The notes: generated by a model not told the origin, from the letters alone. A DNA stretch of 45,075 nucleotides from an uncultured Gammaproteobacteria bacterium (GCA_929200535.1 CAKMZV010000018.1:1-45075), one strand, 5' to 3'; shown: positions 33,711 through 42,797, numbered from the stretch's first letter. Numbers and translations are program-made.

Positions 33711-34691
33711 TTAAGGGTTGCTTTGATTATTGGGCGTATCATTAGATGGATAGAAGAAGGTTTTGCACCATCCCATCCCGACGGTTTCATTGCCTCCTAT
33801 TTGTAAGTAGGCTTTGTTTTGACTTTGATCAAGCTGGTTTTCAATCTTCTCAATCACATCTTGGGCTGATAACGATTGTATATCGTTTGAATTATCCTCT
33901 GTCCCATTTTGCTTATCTTGCCCTTTTTCTTCGGTGTTTTTAGGGGTAGGTTTATGGCTATCATTGGCAATAATCAAACTATAAAGCAGGGTTTCAGGGG
34001 GGAGACTTTCTTCATACCATAGTGCCCCAGACTTGACGATTTTATTTTCTTCTATCTTAATATGTGGGGTAATGGTGGTGGCTACTTGACATAGGTGGGC
34101 GAATTGGTCGTTACTGACGATGCTGAGGGTTGCTAATGTTGTTTCATCAGATGGGCTAAAAATTGTTTGTAGTTCCTTTTGCCATTCTTCTAATAAAGCA
34201 TTTTGTTTTATCTCATAGCGATATTCTTCTAAATAGATTTTCCCAGTAGTTGCTGTGGTAATGATTTTGTCTTCTGCCACGATTGGAATGGCAAGAGTAC
34301 AACCTTGTCCGATTTGAATGAGTTGATCTTTTAAGCGTTGTAGTAGATGCGGGCAAGTAAGTAGGCGATATTGCGTGGTGAGACTGCGTACTGGTAGAGC
34401 AAGAAGTCTGGCATCACCTATGGCGATTGCTGAGGCTTGGGAAACATCTTCATCTTTTTTGCCATCCCCTTTGCCGTAAATTTCATCTATATTGGGTAAG
34501 TTTTGCTGCTTGGCGTTAGCCCTTAGAGCCCCCTTAACTGCTGATCCGAAAATAACTGGGTAGCCAGTGTGGCTTTCGCGCATAATGGGTAGGTCTATTA
34601 CGTCAAGAGATTGCCCCGAGCCTGCGTGGATTGAGGTGATGGCTTGTAGGGAGAGAAGTTTATAAGTACTTGTGGTGTTTTGATTACTCAT
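33711..34691 (-). CDS. cmr4: Cmr4, backbone ribonuclease subunit of the type III-B effector
   Basis: 326 residues. The N-terminal ITSIHAGSGQSLDVIDLPIMRESHTGYPVIFGSAVKGALR is the Cmr4 signature and includes the aspartate that cuts target RNA every 6 nt. AIAIGDARLLALPVRSL and the C-terminal YLQIGGNETVGMGWC follow. A serine- and asparagine-rich insertion lies near residues 250-285 (NTEEKGQDKQNGTEDNSNDIQ). Several copies form the filament along the crRNA. Confidence 0.96.
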   Translation of the reverse strand: MSNQNTTSTYKLLSLQAITSIHAGSGQSLDVIDLPIMRESHTGYPVIFGSAVKGALRANAKQQNLPNIDEIYGKGDGKKDEDVSQASAIAIGDARLLALPVRSLTTQYRLLTCPHLLQRLKDQLIQIGQGCTLAIPIVAEDKIITTATTGKIYLEEYRYEIKQNALLEEWQKELQTIFSPSDETTLATLSIVSNDQFAHLCQVATTITPHIKIEENKIVKSGALWYEESLPPETLLYSLIIANDSHKPTPKNTEEKGQDKQNGTEDNSNDIQSLSAQDVIEKIENQLDQSQNKAYLQIGGNETVGMGWCKTFFYPSNDTPNNQSNP

Positions 34692-34720
34692 AGTCTTTTG
34701 ATTATATATTGCAATTGAGG

Positions 34721-36007
34721 TTATGATGTGGGTTTAGGTTGGTCCCAGTAAGTATAAAAGTAGGGTTTAACCTGAGAGTATTGAGAGAGTTGAGAGTCTG
34801 CTGGGAAAATATTTTCTCCTTTTTCTAATTTTTCTGTTGAAGCATCACTTAACTCAAGAAAATAGACACTCCCTTCGCTGAGGTAGTTAATCATTGAGCG
34901 TGGTCTGTTTTTAGCAAGATCCCAGCCTCCAACAGCACGGCTTTTGGGGAGTACGGCAGTGATTAGATAGTCTTCTGAATCAGAGCCGTTTATTGGGATT
35001 CTACAATCCGTGGGTTTCGCTAACTTTGCATAAGGAAATCCTTGAAGTTTCATCCAATTATCCATTGCGGGTATGTCTTTATTAAGAATTAGGGCGATTT
35101 TGTTGCAGTTAGTTTTATTGATCGATACATTTTGATTGATGTTTTCTTTTTTATCGGAGTTGGTTTTATCGGTAGATGACTCCTGATTTTTAATTTCTAT
35201 TTTATCAATAAATGCGACTCTTCCCTCGCCACCTAATCGTACACTGCCTGCTTCTATGTTCAGTTCTTTAGGGTGCTTGAGGGTAACGAAATAAGCAAAA
35301 CCTTGCTTGAGCCGAATATGGTTATTTTGGTAGAGCATGCCCTCCTCTGCTTGTCGATTGGCACCTACTTGAATGCCAAGATGAAATTCTTTGGTGATGA
35401 TTTGATCAATTGAAATATGGGCAAGTTCGTTTAGTTTTTTATCTGCAAATTTAGGGTTGCTATTTTTTGAGGGTTGTTGATAGTTAAGTGCTTTTTTATA
35501 GTTTTTTTCCGTGAGGTAGGCGTTTTGCAGTGGCTTGTAGCCCGGGGAAATATTATCAGGCAATTCACAGAGGTGACAATAGCCAATATCGGTTTGGAAA
35601 ATTTGCTTGCTTGGTTTCAGGAAAGCGTATTTATTTTCTTTACTGTTATAGCATAGGTGAGCTGGTGCTTTATAGAGTAATTGCTTTGTTGGCGTGTGGA
35701 TAAGTTTTAAATGCTCAATCGCAAGGTCTGGGGAGTTAAATGCAAATAGTTCAGCAAAGTTTATACCCACGTCGTCTCTTTTGTAAACCTTGTTGTCTTT
35801 TATTGCTTGAGTTAATTCTTGAAAGTTAATACCATATTGCCTACCTATCATTGCTTTAATTGCCCCAAGCAAGGTGGAGAGAGGAGGCATTTTTTCACTC
35901 TCTATAATGGCATTTCCCTTGGCGTTCATCGGTCTTGCTTCTTTAAAAAAGAGGCTATCATTGGGAGTGATAATAAGGTTAGTGGTTTTTACTTCCAGTG
36001 TTTCCAT
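34721..36007 (-). CDS. cmr3: Cmr3, 5'-tag binding subunit of the type III-B effector
   Basis: 428 residues. The Cmr3 frame is visible: IITPNDSLFFKEARPM at the start, PPLSTLLGAIKAMIGRQYG, HLGIQVGANRQAEEGMLYQNNHIRL, VRLGGEGRVAFI and the C-terminal AVLPKSRAVGGWDLAKNRPRSMINYLSEGSVYFLEL. It grips the 8-nt crRNA tag next to Cas10. An asparagine/lysine-rich insert lies near residues 275-300. Confidence 0.95.
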   Translation of the reverse strand: METLEVKTTNLIITPNDSLFFKEARPMNAKGNAIIESEKMPPLSTLLGAIKAMIGRQYGINFQELTQAIKDNKVYKRDDVGINFAELFAFNSPDLAIEHLKLIHTPTKQLLYKAPAHLCYNSKENKYAFLKPSKQIFQTDIGYCHLCELPDNISPGYKPLQNAYLTEKNYKKALNYQQPSKNSNPKFADKKLNELAHISIDQIITKEFHLGIQVGANRQAEEGMLYQNNHIRLKQGFAYFVTLKHPKELNIEAGSVRLGGEGRVAFIDKIEIKNQESSTDKTNSDKKENINQNVSINKTNCNKIALILNKDIPAMDNWMKLQGFPYAKLAKPTDCRIPINGSDSEDYLITAVLPKSRAVGGWDLAKNRPRSMINYLSEGSVYFLELSDASTEKLEKGENIFPADSQLSQYSQVKPYFYTYWDQPKPTS

Positions 36008-36028
36008 TATTTTAAGGTGATTTTTTTC

Positions 36029-37819
36029 TTAGGTGTTTTTTTTCGTCTCGTGTACAACGCCATCTGTTGCAATAAAGCGAGCAATCATTGCCGCTGCATA
36101 ACCGATTTCCCCTGTAGGTTTTTGATGTTCAACCAAGCGAGATTGGTTGATAAGTTGTTTTACTAAATCTTCCTTTGTATTTTTTTCTTTTTTTTCTTTT
36201 TTATTTTCTTCTTCTTTGTTATCGTTTGAACTTACGCTTTTGGAGTGAAAGTAGTCTGTTAAGATAAGTTGTTCTAAGAGTTGCTTGTTATCATTATCTA
36301 TTTTCTCACCAACAAGGTGATAGGTGGAACGAAAGCGTTGGATAAATTTTTGAGAAAATGTTTTGTCGCTTGTTGCTTCGGTATTATTTGCTGTTTCTGT
36401 ATCTTGTTTTCGTAAGTCGTCTATGATAATGTTTCCATCCTTATCAAGAACGGTAGGAAAGCACTCTTTTTCAGAAGCGTCACAATCTGCTGTTTTGTTA
36501 TCCCAAGGCAGACACCAAGTGGCTAAACGACCACTGGGTTTATTCACCTCTAAGGCTAAGGCGTTTCTGCCTGTTTTCTCTTTGGCAATGCTGTCAAGAA
36601 GTTCATTAGCACGGTTAATTGATTGCATTAATGGCATTTTATATTGTGTATAAACAATGGCTCCGCTGATGGTGAGAGGTTCTTTTTCTTCTTGTTGAGA
36701 GTTGTTATTGCTTGTTGGATTAAATTTCTTGTCAAATTCTTGGCGTAATTCGACTGCAGTTTGCAGCGCTGTATTTACTGGAAGCAGAGCAAGAACATCT
36801 TCACCACCGCAATAAATTAGTAATCCGTTGTTACGGTTTACTATATTTGAGACTATGTCAACATATGCATTTAAGGATGTTTTTATTGTATGACGTGTAT
36901 TAGGATCGTGTAGGAAGCTACCAAAGCGATCACCGTCCATTGATAGGATTGCGTAGAATGACGGCTCACCTTTATTTAAATGCTCTTCTTTTTCATCGAT
37001 GTTTTTCGCTATTTTATTTATAGGTAGTATTTTTTGTAAGGGATTTTCAGTCTTGAAGTTCAGTGTGAATTTACCTTTTTCTTCTTCTAATTCAATCTTA
37101 ACACCGTTTTGGAAAGCACTATAAAAACGCCTTTTAATATAAGCGATGGCACATAAATGCTCTGTTTTTATATCTTTGTCAGTATTGTTGGATTTTTCAT
37201 ATATGTTTTCCCAGACCGCTTTCCAAAAATCATTTCGTTTATCTGCTCCGAGTTGCTTGCATCCTGAAAGTTCTTGCAAACCAGGCATTAGCATACATTT
37301 AAATCCTTCTTCGGTAGGTGGGAAATGGCTTGCTACATTTTTTCTTAGGTCTAATGATTTGGGGTTTTCATAGTCTGTCATCACCCACTGAATATGGAGG
37401 TAATTCTTAACTTGCCTATCCCAAATTTTTTTAGTTTCGTCTTTGCTTACTGGAAAAACTTTTTCCTCCAGTTTTTCAAAATCTTTCTCCCAAATTTTAT
37501 CTGCGATTCCTTGAAAAGTTTTTTTGATATGGGTTACAACAATGTCGGGCTCAAACTTATCATCAACCTTTGCGAAGAAGCGATTAGGAAACTTCGGAAA
37601 GGTTGGGACCTCACTTTTTTCTTCTTCTACCCATTTAGTATTTTCTTTATCTGCGAAAGGAAGTAGTATCTCAATCTCTTCACCTTGGCGAAGCGTAGAG
37701 CGAATACCTACCGTAGCAAGCATTGAAAGAATGTAAGAACCTGAATGCAAATCTCGTACTCTACGAGCGGTAGCAATAAATTCTTTAACAGGACCGATGG
37801 ATAGTTGGAAATAAGGCAT
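36029..37819 (-). CDS. cmr2: Cmr2/Cas10 without HD domain, cyclic oligoadenylate synthase
   Basis: 596 residues, far shorter than HD-containing Cmr2. The protein starts MPYFQLSIGPVKEFIATARRVRDLHSGSYILS, directly with the first palm-like domain, so the HD DNase is absent. The second palm has SMDGDRFGSFLHD (293-305) and YCGGEDVLALLPV (336-348), where GGED replaces the usual GGDD. Both acidic positions are kept, so cyclic oligoadenylate synthesis is likely. Residues about 545-570 are a K/E-rich insertion. With no DNase, immunity should rely on Cmr4 and on the signal-driven membrane protein encoded in the operon. Confidence 0.94.
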   Translation of the reverse strand: MPYFQLSIGPVKEFIATARRVRDLHSGSYILSMLATVGIRSTLRQGEEIEILLPFADKENTKWVEEEKSEVPTFPKFPNRFFAKVDDKFEPDIVVTHIKKTFQGIADKIWEKDFEKLEEKVFPVSKDETKKIWDRQVKNYLHIQWVMTDYENPKSLDLRKNVASHFPPTEEGFKCMLMPGLQELSGCKQLGADKRNDFWKAVWENIYEKSNNTDKDIKTEHLCAIAYIKRRFYSAFQNGVKIELEEEKGKFTLNFKTENPLQKILPINKIAKNIDEKEEHLNKGEPSFYAILSMDGDRFGSFLHDPNTRHTIKTSLNAYVDIVSNIVNRNNGLLIYCGGEDVLALLPVNTALQTAVELRQEFDKKFNPTSNNNSQQEEKEPLTISGAIVYTQYKMPLMQSINRANELLDSIAKEKTGRNALALEVNKPSGRLATWCLPWDNKTADCDASEKECFPTVLDKDGNIIIDDLRKQDTETANNTEATSDKTFSQKFIQRFRSTYHLVGEKIDNDNKQLLEQLILTDYFHSKSVSSNDNKEEENKKEKKEKNTKEDLVKQLINQSRLVEHQKPTGEIGYAAAMIARFIATDGVVHETKKNT

Positions 37820-37845
37820 TAGTGGTGGTCTTGGGGTGGTGGTGG

Positions 37846-38901
37846 TTATTCGATGGATGCTTTTTGCAGGTTGCCAATAAAGTTATTATAATCTTCGGGT
37901 TTGGGAATGCAAGAGGCATCATTAATCTCAGGATGGTAAATTGAGCTGGGCATCGTTATTGCAAGCATATGATATTTCCCATCCTTTTCATTTTCATTTT
38001 TATTTTTATAGGCATGAAAATAAATGCCTTTGGTTCTTCTATTTTCCCAATACATTTTTTGAGATAGCGTTGTGTTAAATTTTATTCTTTTAGGAAGTCC
38101 TGTAATGAGTTTTGTTGTTTCAATCTTCTCTTTGACCACATTTGCATATTTATTGCTAAATTCCCTAATTAATTGAGTTGAACTGTTAGCACGTAGTATA
38201 GTTTGTTCTATGTATGTTTCTTGGCTGAGTGCACTGTAGGGTGGTAAGGAGCCTGTTAGCGTTTGGAATGTGTCTGGTATCGGTTTATTAAAAGTAAACG
38301 CTTGCCCATTTAGCTGAGTCAATTGGATGCTACCAAAGCCATTGCGGGATTTTGCACCTAAATTTGCCACATATCCCATTATTTCTAATAATTCTTCAAT
38401 ACTTTGTTGTTGTTCTGCATCTGAATTTTTATGGAATGTGATTTCTATTTTAAATTCTCCTCCGGCTTGAATATTCTTTTCTGCTGTTTTTTTACTTTTT
38501 TCTGCTGGTTTTTTCTTTTTGTCATCTTCTCCTTTGCCATAGGCAATATATAGCGATGAGAATCGTGTATCTTTAGATAGCGTTACATTTGTTGAAAGAA
38601 CTTTGAGGCTAAAAGCCCCTTGACCGTAGATTTTATTTGTTTTAGAGTTGATGGCACTTGAGCCAAAAAGGAGAGCTTCTTTGTGATGTAAATCTGTGAG
38701 TGCTTCGGCATCACTATTGGCACCTTTTCTACAGTCTTCCCAATGAGTTGCTCGCCACCAAAAACGCATTACGCCTTTAAAGGATTGAGGGGATATGGTG
38801 TCGCTTTCTTTATTATCCGCATTCCCCAAAAACATTGGCGTGATTATCTTATATTCAGCAGTAATGGTTTTGGGTGTACTAAAGTTAGAGTTTGTTGTCA
38901 T
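37846..38901 (-). CDS. cmr1: Cmr1, type III-B subunit near the target's 3' cap
   Basis: 351 residues. KTITAEYKIITPMFLGNADNKESDTISPQSFKGVMRFWWRATHW is the standard Cmr1 start, and YVANLGAKSRNGFGSIQL the glycine-rich RAMP loop. First gene of the operon, 26 nt before cmr2, with a good promoter about 70 nt upstream. Confidence 0.95.
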   Translation of the reverse strand: MTTNSNFSTPKTITAEYKIITPMFLGNADNKESDTISPQSFKGVMRFWWRATHWEDCRKGANSDAEALTDLHHKEALLFGSSAINSKTNKIYGQGAFSLKVLSTNVTLSKDTRFSSLYIAYGKGEDDKKKKPAEKSKKTAEKNIQAGGEFKIEITFHKNSDAEQQQSIEELLEIMGYVANLGAKSRNGFGSIQLTQLNGQAFTFNKPIPDTFQTLTGSLPPYSALSQETYIEQTILRANSSTQLIREFSNKYANVVKEKIETTKLITGLPKRIKFNTTLSQKMYWENRRTKGIYFHAYKNKNENEKDGKYHMLAITMPSSIYHPEINDASCIPKPEDYNNFIGNLQKASIE

Positions 38902-38968
38902 TCGATATGCAGAAGCTGAGTGTTTATGCTGTGTTATTAGAAATGAAAAAAATCTTTTAATTCAGTGA

Positions 38969-38995
38969 ATTATACACCATTCAGATTTGATACAA
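38969..38995 (-). promoter_or_regulatory. Probable sigma-70 promoter of the cas operon
   Basis: On the minus strand a perfect TATAAT (38969-38974) lies about 70 nt before the cmr1 start. TTGTAT (38990-38995) is a possible -35 at 15-nt spacing, TTTTGT at 17. The -35 side lies in the decayed MITE at 38988-39075, so the promoter may have been formed by that insertion. Confidence 0.55.
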
Positions 38996-39075
38996 AAAAT
39001 ACGACAAGTAAAAATAAAAAATAGCCCAGCTTATTATCCATAAACTATTCAAACATTTTTTACGAATATCTTAAT
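38988..39075. mobile_element. Decayed MITE, family 1
   Basis: tgatacaaaaaatacgacaagtaaaaat... and the later ttatccataaactattcaaac parallel MITE copy 4 (caaaagatatgacaagtaaaaaag..., ttatccgcaagcggttcaaac) with many changes. The terminal gagacctttgc is lost. It lies between cmr1 and array 2. Confidence 0.55.
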
Positions 39076-39099
39076 CGCTTTTGTGGGTATTTGCTCTGT

Positions 39100-39147
39100 C
39101 CCCTCACCCCAACCCTCTCCCTCAGGGAGAGGGGGTAGTTTGTACGT
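39100..39147. repeat. REP-like palindromic element at the trailer end of array 2
   Basis: ccctcaccccaaccctctcc followed by ctcagggagagggggtag and gtttgtacgt. The cctctccctcagggagagg core is a perfect palindrome. It borders the first degenerate repeat of array 2. Confidence 0.85.
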
Positions 39148-39154
39148 TTTATAT

Positions 39155-40070
39155 GCTTCAAGCGATTCTGCAGAACGCCTTACAACTTACTAAACTTGAT
39201 GGGAAAATTCTTGCAACAATTGTTTCAATAGCGATTCTGCAGAACGCCTTACAACAACAAGCTGAATTAAAGTGGGGCAAACACTTAGTCGTTTCAATAG
39301 CGATTCTGCAGAACGCCTTACAACAACAAGCTGAATTAAAGTGGGGCAAACACTTAGTCGTTTCAATAGCGATTCTGCAGAACGCCTTACAACAAATCTC
39401 ATTCGTTTGTCATTACTGAAAGTTCCGTTTCAATAGCGATTCTGCAGAACGCCTTACAACTCTGTACCAACCTATCTCTTAAACATATGTGCTTAGAAGT
39501 TTCAATAGCGATTCTGCAGAACGCCTTACAACATGGGATGATAAAATGTCATTCCTGGGCTATAGTTTCAATAGCGATTCTGCAGAACGCCTTACAACTT
39601 TTATGTATGTAATAGATAATAAGTACTGGTTGGTTTCAATAGCGATTCTGCAGAACGCCTTACAACCATCTATCCGGATTTTGCTTCTACCCCTTATTCT
39701 GTTTCAATAGCGATTCTGCAGAACGCCTTACAACAAACTATGTGCACCTGGTAAGGTAGGGCTTTAGTTTCAATAGCGATTCTGCAGAACGCCTTACAAC
39801 GGCAACAAGGGCTACTTACTATCGGGTGAAATTAGTTTCAATAGCGATTCTGCAGAACGCCTTACAACAGTTAAGTATCAAAGTAATTATCTTTATCACT
39901 ATGTTTCAATAGCGATTCTGCAGAACGCCTTACAACTGAGGGGCTACCTACATTCGGGGAGGTTACTAAGGTTTCAATAGCGATTCTGCAGAACGCCTTA
40001 CAACAAATTGTCGTCAGTGTTCTCCGACGCCAATCTGTTTCAATAGCGATTCTGCAGAACGCCTTACAAC
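39155..40070 (-). CRISPR. CRISPR array 2, type III-B, 14 repeats
   Basis: 14 repeats, the same 34-nt unit as array 1, and 13 spacers (32-38 nt). The leftmost repeat (39155-39186) is degenerate in its first bases (two lost, one changed), marking the trailer; the leader lies at the right. Spacers 39256-39290 and 39325-39359 are identical, a duplication of one repeat-spacer unit. Orientation is the same as in array 1 and the cas operon, upstream of which it lies. No spacer is shared between the two arrays on reading. Confidence 0.98.
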
Positions 40071-40099
40071 AGTATAGCATTTTTTCATTTTAATTTCAA
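40071..40099 (-). promoter_or_regulatory. Promoter of CRISPR array 2, abutting the first repeat
   Basis: TTGAAA (40094-40099) and TATACT (40071-40076) on the minus strand are 17 nt apart, with the -10 in contact with the repeat, the same as at array 1. Confidence 0.8.
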
Positions 40100-40275
40100 T
40101 AGGTTATAAGGGCGATTTTGCAAACCTATGAGGTTTTTTGTTTGAATGTGTTTTTTTACGCTTTTTTTCGTGCTAACTTACTGGTATTATTCAAGAAAAA
40201 ACCTATTTGAGGCTTTTCCTTTTATTTCAATGATTTACGATTTTTTGAGATGATGGAAAATAGGTTTTGTTATCA
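40071..40275 (-). promoter_or_regulatory. CRISPR leader of array 2
   Basis: About 205 bp nearly identical to the leader of array 1, with a handful of substitutions and small indels. Similarity ends near 40275, where the sequence passes into a unique stretch and a REP-like element before dapB. Because this copy has no cas2 next to it, array 2 probably arose by duplication of the leader end of array 1, or the reverse. Confidence 0.85.
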
Positions 40276-40364
40276 AAACATATTAGTCCTATCTTTACGC
40301 ATAAGGAAAGCTTTTGTGAAAAGGGGGAGAATAAGACAAGGTTGCATTGCAATAAATACCAATT

Positions 40365-40415
40365 ACGTACAATCTAAGCTCCCTCTCCCTGAGGGAGAGG
40401 GGTGGGGTGAGGGGG
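40365..40415. repeat. REP-like palindromic element near dapB
   Basis: acgtacaat, then ctccctctccctgagggagag and gtggggtgaggggg: the family of 39100-39147 in opposite orientation. It lies 10 bp from the dapB stop and forms a strong stem that could end dapB transcription. Confidence 0.85.
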
Positions 40416-40425
40416 ATTTGTCATC

Positions 40426-41211
40426 TCAATTAGAGATGACATCTTGCATTGTGTATAGTCCGGGGGTGTTTTTGTTTTTGAGCCAGCAGGCGGCTTTGAC
40501 GGCTCCGTCGGCGTATATTTTGCGGTTGTTGGCTTTATGGGTGATTTCGATACGTTCGCCGTTGAATGCGAAGATGGCAGTGTGATCGCCGATAACATCG
40601 CCTCCGCGGATGGATTGGAAGCCGATGGTTTTTTCTTCTCGCTCACCGATAACGCCTTCACGACAATAAACGGATTGTTTTTCAAGGTTTATATCCATAC
40701 TTTCTGCAATGGCTTTGCCCATTCCGAGGGCGGTGCCTGAGGGGGCATCTTTTTTATGGCGATGGTGCATTTCGATAATTTCAATATCGACGTCTTCTTC
40801 TTTCATTGCCTCAGCGGCGAGAGAGAGTAGGCGGAAGCAGAGGTTAACGCCGTAGCTCATATTGGGGGAGAAGAGAATAGGGAGGTTTTTGGCTTGTTCG
40901 TGGATGGTTTTTTTCTGTTGTTCGGTGAAGCCTGTGGTGCCAATCACAATGGGTTTGTTGCTTTGGGCACATATTTCAATGTGTTTGAGGGTGGCTTGTG
41001 GGGCAGTGAAGTCAATTAGCACGTCAAAATCATCGCTATGTTTGGATAGGTCGGTGGTGAGTTGATGGTCTTGCGGTTGAGTTGGTGGGATTTCCTCGGC
41101 AGTAAGGACAATGCCAAGCGATAATGAGGTTTGATTGTTTTGTGCAACGGCTTGTTGGAGCATTTGCCCCATTCGTCCGTTAATTCCAGCAATGGCGATA
41201 CGTAAGGTCAT
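40426..41211 (-). CDS. dapB: 4-hydroxy-tetrahydrodipicolinate reductase
   Basis: 261 residues. The NAD(P) site IAGINGRMGQML, VLIDFTAPQATLKHIEIC, VIGTTGF, ILFSPNMSYGVN and the active-site block EIIEMHHRHKKDAPSGTALGMGKAIAE are diagnostic. It makes tetrahydrodipicolinate in the lysine and diaminopimelate route. It stands downstream of dnaK-dnaJ, as in other gammaproteobacteria, but 441 bp of repeats separate it from dnaJ. Confidence 0.97.
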   Translation of the reverse strand: MTLRIAIAGINGRMGQMLQQAVAQNNQTSLSLGIVLTAEEIPPTQPQDHQLTTDLSKHSDDFDVLIDFTAPQATLKHIEICAQSNKPIVIGTTGFTEQQKKTIHEQAKNLPILFSPNMSYGVNLCFRLLSLAAEAMKEEDVDIEIIEMHHRHKKDAPSGTALGMGKAIAESMDINLEKQSVYCREGVIGEREEKTIGFQSIRGGDVIGDHTAIFAFNGERIEITHKANNRKIYADGAVKAACWLKNKNTPGLYTMQDVISN

Positions 41212-41335
41212 AGAAGTAAAATATTAAGAAATGTTAAGAAATGTTAAGAAATTAAAATGGTAGCTTAACGATATATTATAAGAGAGGTAGCCGTTATTTC
41301 ATCAGAATCATTCCCTTCTGGGTGGGAACGAGTAA

Positions 41336-41372
41336 CCCCCTCACCCCAGCCCTCTCCCTCAGGGAGAGGGAG
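41336..41372. repeat. REP-like palindromic element
   Basis: cccctcaccccagccctctc followed by cctcagggagagggagtc; same family and orientation as 39100-39147. Confidence 0.85.
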
Positions 41373-41620
41373 TCAGAGTCCCACATTTGTCATTCTGAGG
41401 CTTGCCCTCAGAATCTCTTTGTTCTATGGGAGGCTGGGCTCTTGAGATTCTGAGACAAACAACCACCCCGCCACTTCGTGGCACCCCTCCACTGGAGGGG
41501 AATTACTCGTTCCCACTCCTTACTCGTTCCTTTTTCTGTCATTCCTTTTTCTGGCATCCTTATCTGTGTTCATCTGCGTAATCTGTGGATTATTTTTACC
41601 ATTAACAACTAACCATTAGC

Positions 41621-41644
41621 ACTCTCCCTCAGGGCGAGGGAGGG
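41621..41644. repeat. Short REP-like palindrome after dnaJ
   Basis: actctccctcagggcgaggg, a shortened and mutated member, just beyond the dnaJ stop. It may act as its terminator on the minus strand. Confidence 0.6.
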
Positions 41645-41652
41645 GAATTTAA

Positions 41653-42771
41653 TTACATCCCAAAGAAGTTTTTTACTGAGTCAAAGAAGCTTTTTTGGTT
41701 GGGGGAGTGTTTGCTTTGATTTTTTTCCATACTTTTTCCAAAGGCGAGGAGTAAATCTTCTTGTTTGGAATTGAGGTTGACGGGGGTTTCTACCATCACT
41801 TGGATATATAAATCTCCTTTGGAGGCGTGGCGAATTGAGGTGATGCCTTTGCCTCTGAGGCGAAAGCGTTTGCCAGTTTGGGTGCCTTTGGGGATTTTGA
41901 TTTTAACATCGCCTTCTAAGGTAGGGATAGTGATTTCACCCCCCAAAGTGGCAGTGATGATATTAACGGGGGCTTCGCAGTAAAGATCTTCCCCATCACG
42001 TTCAAAAATTGAGTGTTGGCGAATGTGTACACGGACGTATAAATCGCCAGGGGCGCCAGCACTTCCCATTTCCCCTTTGCCTTCGAGGCGGATTCTGTCG
42101 CCATCGTCAATGCCTGCTGGAATTTTAACAGACCAGGTTTTTTCTTCTTTGACTAAGCCGTGTCCACGACATTGCCCACAGGGGTTAGTGATTTTTTTGC
42201 CTTTGCCTGAGCAGCTTGGGCAAGTTTGTTGAATGCTGATAAAGCCTTGTGACATTCGCACTTGTCCACTACCGCCACATTGTCCGCAGGTGTCGGCTTT
42301 AGTGCCTTTTTGTGCACCACTGCCTGAGCATTCTGCACAGGATATGGTAGTTGGTACACGTATTTTAAATTCTTTTCCTTGGATAGCTTCATCCAAAGTC
42401 ATTGTCAGGTCGTATTGTAAATCCGATCCACGGCTGGAGCGTGCGCGTCTTGAATTGCCACCACCGCCGAATAAATCGGAGAAAATATCGGAAAAACTAT
42501 CGCCAAAATCACCAAAGCCACCGCCAGCTGCACCACCACCCATATTGGGGTTGATGCCTGCGTGCCCATATTGATCATAGGCTTGCTTTTTCTGTGAGTC
42601 AGAAAGTACAGCGTAGGCGGCTTGGATTTCTTTAAATTTTTGCTCAGCCTCGGGATTATCTTTATTCCTATCGGGATGATGTTTCATTGCCAATCGCCGA
42701 TAGGCTTTTTTTATCTCGGCATCGCTACTTGATTTAGAGACACCGAGAATATCGTAAAGATCTTTTTCCAT
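41653..42771 (-). CDS. dnaJ: Chaperone DnaJ
   Basis: 372 residues. J domain with AMKHHPDRNKDNPEAEQKF, the HPD motif included; a G/F-rich linker (GGGAAGGGFGDFGDSF); four CxxCxGxG zinc modules beginning CAECSGSG, CGQCGGSG, CPSCSGKG and CGQCRGHG; and a C-terminal substrate domain. It delivers unfolded proteins to DnaK and stimulates its ATPase. It is second in the dnaK-dnaJ operon, 70 nt after dnaK. Confidence 0.98.
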   Translation of the reverse strand: MEKDLYDILGVSKSSSDAEIKKAYRRLAMKHHPDRNKDNPEAEQKFKEIQAAYAVLSDSQKKQAYDQYGHAGINPNMGGGAAGGGFGDFGDSFSDIFSDLFGGGGNSRRARSSRGSDLQYDLTMTLDEAIQGKEFKIRVPTTISCAECSGSGAQKGTKADTCGQCGGSGQVRMSQGFISIQQTCPSCSGKGKKITNPCGQCRGHGLVKEEKTWSVKIPAGIDDGDRIRLEGKGEMGSAGAPGDLYVRVHIRQHSIFERDGEDLYCEAPVNIITATLGGEITIPTLEGDVKIKIPKGTQTGKRFRLRGKGITSIRHASKGDLYIQVMVETPVNLNSKQEDLLLAFGKSMEKNQSKHSPNQKSFFDSVKNFFGM

Positions 42772-42797
42772 TGTTATTTTTAGATAATATGAGCTGA

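Larger units (their letters stand above)
41212..41652. other. 441-bp repeat-rich region between dnaJ and dapB
   Basis: No gene. It contains a duplicated attaagaaatgttaag run near 41223-41250, two REP-like palindromes (41336-41372 and 41621-41644), fragments of widespread genomic repeats (ttctgaggcttgccctcagaat; acaaccaccccgccacttcg) and cccactcc/ttcctttttctgtcatt repeats similar to 2858-2880. It looks like a landing site of several repeat families. Confidence 0.7.

Noticed and set aside
39081-39710. Open frames running through CRISPR array 2 (and 26733-26954 in array 1), giving repeated peptides such as VSIAILQNALQ
   Set aside because: They are translations of the CRISPR repeat itself; no ribosome site, and the frame changes with spacer length.
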